Source: Hydra vulgaris
Taxonomy: Eukaryota > Cnidaria > Hydrozoa > Anthoathecata > Hydridae
DNA: 64,000 nt
Assembly: GCF_038396675.1 (NCBI RefSeq)
Contig: NC_088931.1
Span: 6,790,001-6,854,000 of the forward strand
Reading direction: 5' to 3'
The notes under the pieces are model-generated. The model worked only from the letters and a program-made list of their open reading frames with translations, was not told the origin of the DNA and did no database searches. Shown here piece after piece: positions 36,181 to 48,539 of the stretch (its first letter is position 1; each line of letters starts with the position of its first letter). Position numbers and translations under genes: made by a program.

Positions 36181-36367
36181 TACTGATAATTGACAATTAT
36201 TGAGTGTGAGTGCAGTGTAGTATAATTATTATTAGTTTTTAAATAGGACAGAAATTGAATTCTTAAAATAAAAAAAATTGGGGAAATCTATGTTAAGCAG
36301 TTGGGAAAAATGAGGTCTCTCCCCCCCCCCCCTTGGAATTTTCGCACGCAACGCCACTGAATGAACT

Positions 36368-36910
36368 AAGCAAGAAACTATCTCAAGCTAACAGTATGCT
36401 TTCAAAAATTCGTCATTATGTCAATAAAGTTACACTAAAGAATATTTACTATGCATTATTCTCATCTCATCTTAGATATTGTTGTCAAGTTTGGGGTCAA
36501 GTTGGAAACTATCGCATTAACAAGTTGCTATCGTCTCAGCGTCAATCCATTAGAATAATAAACTTTCAACCAATTAAATCAGATACATCGGAGTCCTTCT
36601 AAAAACTTTTCATTCCAAAATATCCAGCGCTAATTAAGTATGCTAATCTTCATTTTGTTTTTAACTGCCTAAATAAAAACTTTCCATCTCCTATCACAAA
36701 CTTGTTCACAGAAAGTAGACTATTACATTCCTAATCTACTAGAAGTATAGACAATGGAAAACTAAATGTACCATCTTTTAAAACCCAGAAGTATGGTAAA
36801 AATTCTATTGTTAATCAGTGCGTCTGTGAATGGAACAGGAGCCTTACATGCATTTTGAGTGAGTCCAAAAAACTATATCCTGAAATACCTTTACTTCATC
36901 TTAAACAATA
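36368..36910 (+). pseudogene. Non-LTR reverse transcriptase ORF, right part
   Basis: SKKLSQANSMLSKIRHYVN, LFSSHLRYCCQVWG and RINKLLSSQRQSIRIINFQP continue the element left at 31306. After a stop at 36600, IPKYPALIKYANLHFVFNCL, LNVPSFKTQKYGKNSIVNQC and CEWNRSL finish the C-terminal region. The 3' UTR follows. Confidence 0.9.
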
Positions 36911-37324
36911 ATAATTTTAAAAAATTCTGAAAAACTTTTTATTCTAACTTTTAGACATATTATCGTAACGATTGAAATATTCTTTTAATTTTCTTTTCGT
37001 CGTTACTACAATTATCGTCAGTACTTTTTGTCTATTTTTTTCTTTTTTTTGTTTACGGTCCGTCAGGGTCAATGTATGTCTTTGCCTATTATTACTTATA
37101 TTATGTTTAAAAATTGGTTTCACTCCTTTGATCAGATTTCTGTATGAGTGACACCGTCCTAATAAATTATTAACTTATTATTCTAAATAATTTTATGCTC
37201 ATAACTACCGTTATAATATTAGTAATTATTATTATTTTTTCATTGTAATTATTGTAAACATACTTATTATTACAATTACTATAATTTGTATTATTTTTTA
37301 TTTTTATCTTATATTACTATAATA

Positions 37325-37739
37325 GGGTAGATTAGAGTAATATGAGCACCTTAAGCAAAAAATGGAAAAGTTTCAAAAATAGTTAAGCTGGATCCAAAAT
37401 TATTTCGAATAAACAATATTTAGGGATCCCATCTCATGATCCACTTATATATTTGGGCACCCGAAATTTTTTCTTAAAAACACAGAGGTTTTAAAAAAGT
37501 TACAAAAATGCTCATATTACTCAGACCACTTGGTAATATGAGCACTTTAAATTAGCTCACAAAAAAACATTAATTTTGTAAAAAAAATACCAACCTGACA
37601 ATTATAACTAATTTTTGGAATATAATGATTCGTTATTAACAAAACTTGTCATTAAAAGATCAAATTTTAAGCCATTAAAAGAAGAAATCTTTAAGTATGC
37701 TCATATTACCAAGGTGCTCATATTACCCTAATCTACCCT
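37325..37739. mobile_element. MITE with ends AGGGTAGATTAG
   Basis: Left end AGGGTAGATTAGAGTAATAT then GAGCACCTT; the right end is its complement with one change. The terminal motif GGTAATATGAGCAC recurs inside at about 37531, and inverted at about 37508. About 415 bp, no coding. Confidence 0.82.
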
Positions 37740-37763
37740 ATATTATTATTATAACTATTATTA

Positions 37764-37797
<34 letters not shown>

Positions 37798-37943
37798 CGA
37801 AACTATTTTAAAAATGATTTACGGAAAATAAATAGCTTGTTGTTGTTGTTTTTGTTGTTGATGATAGCAAGATTTGAGGCTGATGAGCAAAATAATCTGT
37901 AATCTGTAAAGTGAACTTGAAAAAATGGTTTTATTAAATTGTT

Positions 37944-37989
37944 GTCTCTGTCAGTTTGTCTGTGAGCTCACAGACAAACTGACAGAGAC
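37944..37989. repeat. 46-bp perfect palindrome
   Basis: GTCTCTGTCAGTTTGTCTGT then GAG and the exact complement, with no spacer. Confidence 0.95.
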
Positions 37990-38256
37990 GACATTGTTAT
38001 TATTATTGTTATTAATATGATAATAATATAATAACAAAATTTAGAAACTAATAATAGTAACACTCCTAAGAATAAAAAACATGGTGGCAGTATTTTTAAA
38101 AGTATCTTTAATTATACAAAATAAAACTTTAAGTTTTCGAGTACTTTTTTAATTTGTCTTGCTTTTTTTTTTTTTTTTTTTTTTTTTAATTTTATTTTGC
38201 CGTATAATACTATTTACAATGAGAAAAATCGTTTACATATATAATAAATGGCCGGA

Positions 38257-38289
38257 GCAAGAAGAAGACAGACTGTCTTATCACCGAGC
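38257..38289. promoter_or_regulatory. 3' UTR stem-loop of a non-LTR element (copy d)
   Basis: GCAAGAAGAAGACAGACTGT followed by CTTATCACCGAGC. AAGAC pairs with GTCTT. Confidence 0.6.
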
Positions 38290-38346
38290 CCCGTTAACAT
38301 TGAAGCCGTCAGTTAATATTACAATTTAAAAACTTTAAACATAAAA

Positions 38347-38456
<110 letters not shown>

Positions 38457-38741
38457 CTACAAAGATATTATAAAACTTATAATAAGATATTAAAATAGCA
38501 TAAGTTTTCAATAACAACATATTTAAATGAAAAATAAAAGTCAGAAGATCCAAAAAAAAAAAAAAATAAATAAATAAGTTATGACTTTTTCACAAAGAAA
38601 AAACAAACAAAAAAAGTAGATGAAAACCTATTCAGTTTATATATTTTTTTATTATTTTATAATCAAATTTTTTTATTATTTTATAATCAAATTTTTTTAT
38701 TATTTTATAATCAAATTTTAAAATAAATATTTCAAATTTTA

Positions 38742-39390
38742 AAATAAATATTTTAGATCGAAATTTTTTCCTAATAAGAAACGTTTACATACTATTTTGA
38801 ATTGTTCAAAAGATATGTTTTGAAGAATGTTATTTTTATTAATTTTTTGAGAAAATTCATTCCATAGAAATGCTCCACGATATTGAATTTGGAATGAACT
38901 GAGTTTGAAATAGAATCTTGGAACTACAAAATTATCATTTGAAAAATTTGTGGGGTACTTATGAGAAATTTTAGTAAAGTAAGAGTGAAATATATTAGGC
39001 GACAAACCATGTTTAGATTTAAACATGAACAGCATTACTTGATATATGTTAAGTTTATAGACATTGAGTGCATTAAGTTCCATTAAGAAAGGCTCTCCAT
39101 GAGCAGTTCTCTTAATGCCAAAAATAATTTTGCATGCAATTTTTTGTTTACTATAAATTTTTTTAAGCTTTCCATAGTTGCTACTTCCCCATGCAATATT
39201 GCAATAGGATAGATAACTATGTATAAATGAAAAATATATAATTTTTAAAGACTTGATATTAAGAAATGGTTTAACTCTATATAGAACAGAAATATTTTTG
39301 GAAATTTTATTTTCAATAGATTTAATATGAGATTTCCATGATATATTTTCATCTAATATTATTCCCAGGAAGTTTACATTTAAAACATCC
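38742..39390 (-). pseudogene. CR1-like retrotransposon C-terminal region
   Basis: Minus strand from about 39390: VNFLGIILDENISWKSHIKS, then KISKNISVLYRVKPFLN, HSYLSYCNIAWGSSNYGKLK, KQKIACKIIFGIKRTAHGEP, and the open end 39083-38739 with ALNVYKLNIYQVMLFMFKSK, FYFKLSSFQIQYRGAFLWNE and a stop at 38739. The frame is largely preserved, so this is a fairly young fragment. The RT palm is missing. Confidence 0.87.
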
Positions 39391-39994
39391 GCTTAAAAAC
39401 ATCCGCAATCTTTTTTAAGCTATTTTGTCTGATGAAATTTCACTTTACTCGAAGCAGACTAAGTAAACTGTCCGTTGGAGTAAGATCGGACAATTTACTC
39501 TGACGGACAGTTTTCTCCGTGACAGACCTAAAAGTTATGATTTTTATAAGCCGTCGTTGTCGTAGCCGTTTTTTATAAAATTTCACTCGCAATGATTTAA
39601 TGATATTAGAATTTTAGAAACAATAAAATAGTAAACTGGCAGGCTGCCTCTCCATACTAAATCAGTCAATGCGTGTACGCTCCATTGCGTCCATCACTAA
39701 ATCAGATGTTGTCTGTGTACTCCACTGCGTTTATCTCTGTGTCAGTCGAAATATGCACACTTACTAACCGTAGCCCTAAATTACTTATTGCTCGGTAAAT
39801 TATTAAAATCGTTGCAAATGGGATATGATTTAGACACAACTTTACGAAAATTATTACGAAAATGTCACGGTTTAAAATCCTTTGTAAATGTTTTGTATAT
39901 ATTTTTTTAAATCTTCCCGATTTAAAAGTTTTTGTATGAATCTTTTTATTATCATACATACACACAGATTTATTTACAAAAGACTTTTTATAAT

Positions 39995-40000
<6 letters not shown>
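39391..40000. other. Unrecognised, with a small inverted repeat
   Basis: AAACTGTCCGT...GGAGTAA and TTACTC...ACGGACAGTTT form inverted arms at about 39461-39512. A diverged direct repeat (actaaatcag...ctccattgcgt) lies at 39655-39735. Confidence 0.45.

Positions 40001-40065
<65 letters not shown>
40001..40065. repeat. (TA)n microsatellite
   Basis: Uninterrupted TA run. Confidence 0.95.
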
Positions 40066-40068
<3 letters not shown>

Positions 40069-41616
40069 GATTTTTATTTGAATGGTTTTATATCAAATTT
40101 GGCAGAAATTAAAATAGATTTGACAGAAATATAAACACTGAAATTTGCCGCAAACAAAACAACACAATCCACGAAAAAAACGTTTTGAAAACAATGCCAA
40201 AATTTGGATTTTTATATTCAGCTTAGAACATTTTAAAGTTTTAGGTTGTATTTGAAAATCCAAGTTTTGGCGTTGTTTGCACTTTTGCGTTTTGCATTTA
40301 AAAGGAAGGGTTTACCCTGAGCTCACACATTACAAAAAGTGTCGTATAATTCGTCAAAAAAATTGTGCTTAGAAGTTGTGGTTGTCGTCAGTGTTATGAT
40401 TTCATCGGACTTGAAAATAAGAAAACGCGGGTAACAGACGCGTAACAGTAATTGAAACTTTGTTTTTAAATCCTTACGCTCGTTTGACAAGGTTCTAACT
40501 GAAATTTTCAATTTTAAAATATCTTTTTTTTTTTATTTAAATAAATCTTTTTTTTTTAAAGCCATATTAAAATTATTTACATTGAAATTTCTTGATGGTT
40601 CATTTATTTTCTTATGTATTACGGAAAAAAAAAGATAAATGACTAATTAAATAATAATATTAATAATTTTAATAAGGCATTTAAAAGATAAAGGAATGGT
40701 GGCTAATTTCCACTAATATATACATCTTTTTTTTTTAAATATGAAACCAAGCAAATGGGCTAGTATTAAAAAAAACTAATTTAAAAGGTTAAGTGAATGA
40801 TATTGCAAGTTGCAATATCATTCAGACAGGGGTTTTGACAATTGTATGGTTTAATAACTGAATCAGGAGATTAGTTGATATTATGAACGGTGGTACATTA
40901 ATAGAATTACGTGGTACAACACAAAATTAGAAGAGTATCGTGTTTTGTTTAAGGAAAGCAAGTTTAAACATTAAAAACAAGTTTAAACACTTATGTTGCA
41001 ATTTGCAACATAAAATGTTTAAACTTGTTTTTAAACGTATTTTTGCAATATATTATTACGTATTTTATATGCAATATATTAGAATTTCATTCCATTGCGT
41101 GTGCAGATTAAATACTTATTCAAAAAAAGAAGAACTATTTAAAATACTCATTTAGAAGAACATTAAGTTCTTCTTCGCAGATAATACTTTTAAACTTCGT
41201 GTTATTTTGACGTAATATGAAGCTGAACAACTAGAAAATATTCCTCAAACTCTTAATAAAATGAGTTTCTTATTATGAAGTAACTTAGTACTAAAAGTTT
41301 CTTAGAATTTTAGGGCTTCTATTACTAGTTTCTTATAAACAAGTTTCTTATACAAAATAAAGCGTATAAAATAACAGTTAGAACATTGTCAAACTTGCAC
41401 GACGAGACGTAGACTTTAGATGGAGGAAATGTAAATATTCCAAAATACGCTTAAGCCTCCAGCTATTTCTACATATTATGATTTAATTTTGATTTATTCA
41501 CAATCAATAAAATTTACAAATTATTGATGAAGTACCAAAATATATACAAAAATATATAGAGAAATTCAACTCAATAATAAAACAGAATAAAGACAATAAT
41601 AAACAAAATAAAGACA
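40066..41616. other. AT-rich stretch with two palindromes
   Basis: A perfect palindrome GAATGATATTGCAA-g-TTGCAATATCATTC lies at 40795-40823. A longer imperfect one at about 40973-41033 (AAAACAAGTTTAAACA...TTATGTTGCAA, inverted). No confident gene. Confidence 0.6.
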
Positions 41617-41978
41617 AATTCACTCATGCTGAACCTTTGTTAAAACTCCTTAATGCACTAAACGTCTATAGAATAAACATTTATCAAAACTTATTGTTTA
41701 TGCTGAAATATAAACTCGGGCTTGTCCCATCACATTTCTCAAATGATTTCTTTAAAAGCAATAGAAATAGATATGACACTCGAGAAGTAGGAAACTTTAA
41801 TATACCGTTTAGAAAAACAAAACTATCGCGTTTCACAATTTCATATCGCGGTCCCTATCTCTATAATAAACTGATATCCAGAAATGCCATAATTACAAAA
41901 TTAGATAACCTAAATTGTTTGAAAATCTTACTAAAAAAATTCGTTTTAATTATAAACAATTGTATGAACTTACACTAA
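41617..41978 (+). pseudogene. CR1-like retrotransposon C-terminal end
   Basis: THAEPLLKLLNALNVYRINI, LLFMLKYKLGLVPSHF, FRKTKLSRFTISYRGPYLYN and a stop at 41976-41978. This is the same C-terminal block as at 38742-39083. Upstream parts are absent. The 3' UTR runs to about 42440. Confidence 0.85.
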
Positions 41979-42258
41979 ACTAATACTGAAACTAGAGCCA
42001 AAATTAACGTTGAAACGAAAATCCCAAAAAAACTTCAATAACAAATATTAATATAAAAAATATATAAATCAAAAATAATTTTATTTATGCCTAATCATAT
42101 ATTTATGTGTACAAAATCTAGCATTTATCAATTATTTATTCTCTTACATTTTATTATATGTGAATCCAATATAAAATGAACTACCATTATATTTTGTGAA
42201 ACTAGAAACATGTAAAAACAGAAATACAAAAAATATTAGGTACTAGTACAAGCGGTTT

Positions 42259-42290
42259 CTTGATGACAAGATCATCTGGTCTTCTGCAAG
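42259..42290. promoter_or_regulatory. 3' UTR stem-loop of a non-LTR element (copy a)
   Basis: CTTGATGACAAGATC-atct-GGTCTTCTGCAAG: CTTG/CAAG and AAGATC/GGTCTT can pair. About 280 bases after the ORF stop. Confidence 0.6.
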
Positions 42291-42439
42291 TTTCACGCGT
42301 TCTTTTAATATTAATGATACCCTGCAGTTATATTTTTTGTATTCTATAAAGTTGTGAGATTTTATTTTTTCTCTTACCATCATATATTTTATAAACATTG
42401 TAAATTTGTATCAGTTATATAGATAGAATCACGACCTTG

Positions 42440-42984
42440 TAAAGATAAAAGAACAAAAAAAAAAAAAAAAAAAGAAACTAAAATAATTTATTGCTTTATT
42501 ATTGAATATATAGATTTCAATATTTGTATAAAATTAACTCCAGTATAATGAATAATATAAAGTTATAAGATTGGTATCTATGTTTGAATGATAAAATATT
42601 TAGGGTTGTCCCGAGGTGGGGGGGCGTATGGGGTGTCTAGCCCCCCCCCTACAAACGTTATTGTCGGCAAATTGAATACTGGAGTCGGCAAAATTGGACT
42701 TATAGTTGGCAATCGGCAAATGTTGGAAAACGGGGACCTTTTTTTTTTTTTGGTTGATAAGTTAGTGGATAAAAATTTTTTTTTTTGGCTTTAATCAGCA
42801 ATGATAAGTTAACATAGGTAATAGAATAATAGGATAAGCTAATATAGAGCCAGGCCACTCTGTGATGAAAATAAAATCTAGCTTTCAAATGCAAATAGTC
42901 TTTAGCTTTCAAATTACAGTTTAAGTTCTATAATAATGTTAGTTCTATAATAATGAAGTTCTATAATAATGATAGTTTGAAGTT
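42440..42984. other. Unrecognised, with G/C homopolymer runs
   Basis: A poly-A run (about 42455), then GGTTGTCCCGAGGTGGGGGG and a CCCCCCCCC block at 42600-42650, possibly one end of a DNA transposon. 'gttctataataatg' is repeated at about 42925-42970. Confidence 0.4.
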
Positions 42985-43345
42985 ATTTATATTTGTTGAA
43001 CTTACCGCGTTTTGGGTTAAAGTGTTCCATAGTTTGACCACACGGTTGTTAAAGAAATGATTTCTTTCAGTGCAATTTCGAACAAGTTATTCTTTGAGTT
43101 GTTTGGTGTGTCTGCGAGCTCGAAAACCGTAATTTGATGACGTTGAGTTTCGATTGACGGTGAGGGGCGGCGAAGTTAATTATGTCGGTTTTGCTGTTAA
43201 TTTTCTATTGTTCAATAAAATCTGCTCTTACTCATCGTTCAGTTAGCGTTATCAGCTTTAATCTTAATAGTCGTTGTGTGTAGGGTAAGTGCTTTAAGGT
43301 AAAGCTGTTTTTCGTAGCTCATGTTCACAAACCCATGACAAACTC
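42985..43345 (-). pseudogene. CR1-like retrotransposon C-terminal relic
   Basis: Minus strand: SYEKQLYLKALTLHT, then KLRFSSSQTHQTTQRIT and NRVVKLWNTLTQNAV in shifting frames. Matches the end of CR1-like ORF2 and the copy at 13370-14180. Several stops. Confidence 0.6.
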
Positions 43346-44230
43346 CATCGATCTTGTTAGTGTTGCCCAACAACATAATAATGGAAACGATTTTATAATG
43401 GGATTTTATAATGGGAAACGATTGTCGTGTTGTGTATTTAATAACCTAATTTAGTTTTCTTTTTATTAAACTCATTCATTTGGTAAAGGTAAGTATTTAT
43501 TTTATAAAAAATTCATATGAACTAACGTGAATTTTTTGTGCAATCTTTACAAAAAATGTAATTGTACGAGGCGCATTTATTTCTCATGTCCATGGCACAA
43601 ATGAGAGATATGGTAGTTAAGAACCGATATGCATATTTCTGGTAACAGCTGTCAATAATCTTTTTAGTTGTCATAACATACATCTCTTTATACTAAATTA
43701 CTTTTTTTACTTTTTTATTTATTTCAATTTTTATTTTTTTATTTTTATATTATTTATATTCCTTTTTTTTAAATGTATCGGTAAAATGTATTGATAAGAT
43801 GCATTTTTATTTAATGTTTATTTTTATATTTGATCAACCTTGTTGCTATAAATACCACTTGGTGGTTGCTATAGAAGTTATATTAAAAGTTATGGAGAAT
43901 ACGAAAATGCTTGCGAAAATAAAGTTAAAAAATCTTAAATTTGTTTTATACTACAAGTTTTTAAATGTTTAATTTAGTTGTTTAAGAATGACTTTAAAAC
44001 CCGACAATAATGCATAAATCAAAAATTTTTTAGAAAAGGTAAAAAATTAATTTTGAATCTAAAAATGTTTTTAAAGCTATTTTACAAACAACTCTCGTTA
44101 TTCTTTATTTTCAAAAAATTTTACTGATTAATTAATTGTACAATTTTTAATTAAAAATAAGAATAAATTTGTAATATAAATACAATATAAATATAAGTAA
44201 AAACCTCAAGTAAAACCTCAGTAAAAAATA
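43346..44230. other. AT-rich stretch, nothing recognised
   Basis: No coding signal or termini seen. Confidence 0.4.
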
Positions 44231-44461
44231 TAGTATAAATATAAGTAAAAACCTCATTAAAGATAAGAATTTTTTTTTTCGTATCCGTATCTTGTTTTTA
44301 TTTTATTTTTATTTTTAATTTATTTTTGTTCCATAGTATACATTTTCGTGATTACATAATAATGATTCGTTAAGGTTGAATATACATATAAATATAAAAA
44401 ATCACAAACATTAATGATAAACAAACTTCTGTAATACGAACTGTATGAAGAACGCGGGAAA

Positions 44462-44493
44462 CTTGTAGAAGACCAAAAGGTCTTATTATCAAG
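44462..44493. promoter_or_regulatory. 3' UTR stem-loop of a non-LTR element (copy b)
   Basis: On the minus strand CTTGATAATAAGACC-tttt-GGTCTTCTACAAG; perfect AAGACC/GGTCTT stem. Confidence 0.65.
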
Positions 44494-44509
44494 AACCGCT
44501 TTACATTGT

Positions 44510-44737
<228 letters not shown>

Positions 44738-45240
44738 TATAGAAAAATAAAGATATTTACAAAATTTTTACATTAAATTGTTACATTATAATTGTATTAA
44801 AATGTAAGATAACAATTATACAAACATATATCGTTACTTTTTCTTAATATTACCACGTTTATTGCTAACGCAATGTTTGAAAAATATATTCAAGTATATT
44901 AAAAAATAAGAGTTTATATCAGAAGCTAGCAGTGAACAAATTTAGAAAAAGTCAGTAAGTAAATTTTTTAAAGTCATTTAAGTTTTCAAAGTTGGCAATA
45001 TTTTGATTAAGTAATAAAAACATATTCCAGATATGAGGTGCACGATAAGTAATTTTAAATTGCTCAAGCTTAGTTTTGCATGAAGGCTCTAAAAGGGTAC
45101 TATTTGTGCCCAACTGGTATTTATACTCTGGTTTTTGTTTATAAAGGCTATCGAAAATTGAAGGAGTTTTTTGCATTTTGCTATTATACATAAGACTTAG
45201 AACATTATATATATTTAGTTCAAACAATGTTAGTAAATGT

Positions 45241-47610
45241 TTTGTTCAAAAAGAGGCTTTGTTGATTATCTTGATTGATTGATTGATTGTTGGGTATCTT
45301 GATTAGAGCCAACCCTAATCAAACCATAACAACCCTTCCTTAAAGTAACTACCCTAAAAATCTTTTTTTCTATTTGTTTGCTTTATATTTTAAAAAAATT
45401 TACAAAAAGATTTTAACCTTTTTTTCAAAACTTTTTGTTGTTTAATAATTGAGTATTTTTTGTTATTTGTTAGGGTTAGTATTTAAGAAACAATTTTTAT
45501 TAGTCAAAAATGATCTGACTTTAGACAACCATTGGTATAAAAAGAAAAACGAAGTTTTTTTTACAATTGGTTTAAATATTTGGTAATGTTGTAGAAAAAT
45601 TAATAGGTTTATATACTTAAGAACCCAACAGTTCTGTAGAATTCGCTAACAAAAGCTTAAAAAGCAAAACATTGATATTTAACTTAGAAGTGGGTGGAAA
45701 ACTCATGGCAAAAAAAATTTAGTAAAGGAACTTGATGAGATGAAAAGGTTGATAATCTAATTTAACGCTTTAAATGAGAAACCTACTTCTATGATTTGGA
45801 TATAGTTATAATCCAAGTAGACGAAGAAAGTGATGACTTTAGTAACACAGTTACTCATTTTGGTTTAGTTTTCAGCAGGTCCTTCATTTAGAGGTTTATG
45901 TAAAATAAACAGCAGCATAAATGATGACAAATTTTGTTTTGTTTTTGCTTTGTTCTTTATTACATTTTAAAACATTTTGTTAATATTTCATAAAACTAAA
46001 ATATAATAATATAAAGTATTACAAGGAAGATTTTTAATACGTAAAAAAAAAAGATCTATTTAACCAGGAATGTTTTACCTTTATTTGAAACCAGCAAGGA
46101 AAATACACATCAACTATAAATTCAATAATTAAACGTAGATTTCGAAGGTTTTTCCTATTAGAAAATGAATTGAAACCGACCATCTTCAAAAACGGTTGGC
46201 TGTAGTGAGCCATCTAGGATGAGAAACGGGACCTAATTCAAGGTTTTTGTTTGCATATTTGCATTAGAGGGACCTCAGCATATTTTATTTTAATTGAAGC
46301 AACTATAAAAAAAAGAGGTTGTTGCAATAGTAATGAAAACTGTAAAGAGATCTGCATGGTTTACATTTAGTAAATACATTATTAAGACTTTTGTGTTCCA
46401 AAGATAAAGACGAATGAAAGTTTAGAGTGCAAAAGGTGCTAGAGATTTGAAAGGAAGAAGACGATAATACTTAGTATGGAGATAATTTAGTAAAAATTTG
46501 CAAAACACATAAATACTAATGCTGATAAATTGACCAGTCTAACTGGATGGAAAGATTAAATATACTAACCACTTTGAACCATTACTCATACGAACCATTG
46601 CTCATGCCGTTCCCAATCCATCGAACGTTGTGTTGTGGTTTCTTTTTTATACAGTTACAGGAGTGTAATAACTTATTTAAAATTTTTTAATGACTAAATT
46701 GTTTTTAATGTTTAAAATAGGTTACAGAGACTTGTGCAAAAACATATTCCCACGAGAAGCGTGAAGGATATAAGAGCATAAGAAAGTAGGGGTTTTATGA
46801 GCACAAACAATGCTAAATATAACTTGGAATATGAAAAAAGTACCTGATTTTTGTAAAAACAAGCTTCACAAAAACTCCTTTTCTGTGTTTATTTTTATTT
46901 CTTTTTGAACCAAATAATCGATTTTCTTAAAATTCAGCATAACAATTATTAAGTTAATCAAAAATTTTAGTAAAATTTGTTTTGAACGGAAAATATTTTT
47001 TGTTGATTATAGTTTCGCCCTGCTAATTAGTCATATTTTACTCATTTTTCCGTTCAAAACAACGCTGACCCACCCAGCAAGACATTATTTTTAAAAATCT
47101 TTTTTGCAGATTTGGAATCCCCATAAAATTCTTCACTGAAAGTAACCCTGTCGTTTTTGAAATTTAAAAAAAAAAAAATCGACACACCCTACTGTTACAA
47201 AAGAATAATAAGATTTAAATAAAAAAAATAAAAAATTTACAAAAAAAAAATGTTTTCAAAAAATTTCTTCAAGATAATATAGACAGATAATATAATTGAG
47301 ATATAGGCTTGCAGATCGTAAATAATAGAAATACAAATCATACAAACCGATCATTTAAAATCCTACATTACAAATCACATAAATAGATAAAAAGAATTTC
47401 AAAAGGTTTTAAAAGTATATTTATATATTGTCGATTTCAAAAACTACTTTTTTTTACTTTCAACTTTTTTCAAAGATATGTAATCCCATGCGAAATCAAA
47501 GTTATTCAAGAAAATTTTACTCCAATGATAAGGTCCATAAAATATACAAAATTGACGATGATTATTTTTCCAAAATAGTTGCACCAAAAAATCATAACTT
47601 TGTAGATCGT
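45241..47610. other. Long AT-rich stretch without recognisable gene
   Basis: A (TTGA)n run lies at about 45270-45292. Some plus-strand fragments at 45700-46600 look like eroded coding sequence but no family could be named. The reading 47428-47637 has no domain. Confidence 0.35.
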
Positions 47611-47619
47611 ATTTATTTT

Positions 47620-48470
47620 TTATTTTGTTACAAATAAATTACAAAAAAGAGACGGAGATAATTTCGTTTTACATTTGTACATAAAACAAAGAATATTATA
47701 TAGAGGCTTTGAATAATTTCGTTGATCACATGAATTAACTAAACGTGTTATATGTTTCTGATGACAATGAAGAGGGTCTAGTTTACTTTTGTTAGTACTG
47801 CCCCACGCAATATTTGCATAATTGATATGGTAGTGAATAAGTGAACAATACAGTTGCTTTAAAGTACGCATGTTAAAATAACTTTTTGATTTGTGTAATA
47901 TTCCAAGATTTTTTGAAATTTTGTTGCTTAAAGTTTTGAAAAGTTTATTTACTTTGAACTGGAAATTTATTTAAGTTCTAAGTTCATAATTTCAAATAAT
48001 ATAGTTATGTTGCTGTGCGATAAAAAAAGTTTGAGTTATCGGTGAACATTATTGTCCTCGGGCTGGATAAGGTATCTTTAAAAGTATCTAAAAAGAAGAG
48101 GTCCAAGTATAGAATCTTGTGGCAACCAGTAACGTTAGGCAGAGCGCCTGATTTAGTTTTAGCTTTACCAGTGATTTCACTTAAAACTTGCAAAGTATGT
48201 TTTGAATTGTTTTTGTTTTCTTCAAGTTAGTCAATATAGTATTTATTTTTGATTTTCTCTTTGTCATTCGAATTCTCCAGCATAATTTTTGTAAATGGTT
48301 TTACGTTCATATGATTTGGAATTCAGGTACTTAATATATAATTTTTGTTTAATTTTGGACGTTTTTCTTTGTGTATTGGTTATCCATGGGAATGTTATTT
48401 TTTTTAGTTTTAAAAAAACATTAAGTTTAAAAAAAACAACTCTACAGAACACGCGATTCTTTAGTTAACA
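47620..48470 (-). pseudogene. CR1-like retrotransposon with internal deletion
   Basis: Minus-strand order: FPWITNTQRKTSKIKQKLYI and KYLNSKSYERKTIYKNYAGE (linker between endonuclease and RT, about 48395-48265), VLSEITGKAKTKSGALPN (about 48190), then TIMFTDNSNFFY (about 48050), a decayed FADD box, then KISKNLGILHKSKSYFN, LIHYHINYANIAWGSTNKSK and HQKHITRLVN (47871-47700). The RT motifs between ALPN and TIMF are missing, so about 200 codons were deleted in one copy. Confidence 0.8.
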
Positions 48471-48539
48471 CGTAGTATCACTGAATTGTTTGAAAAATCT
48501 GAGTATATTACATCGTATAAACAGTATATTACATGAGTA

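Larger units (their letters stand above)
31307..36359. mobile_element. 5-kb hAT transposon inserted in a retrotransposon
   Basis: Left end CAGGGGCGTCGC, right end inverted CAGTGGCGTTGC; flanked by exact AATGAACT duplications at 31299-31306 and 36360-36367. It contains left subterminal tandem repeats, a nested MITE, a set of TTTCGAT repeats and a decayed hAT transposase near the right end. 5053 bp in all. Confidence 0.93.
36911..38330 (+). mobile_element. 3' UTR of the split retroelement, with nested MITE
   Basis: The 'gagtgacacc' block at about 37146 and the terminal GCAAG..AAGAC..GTCTT..GCCCCGTTAA block at 38257-38300 occur in the same order as in the copy ending at about 49740. A MITE (37325-37739), an (ATT)n run (37741-37798) and a 46-bp palindrome lie between. 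Confidence 0.65.
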
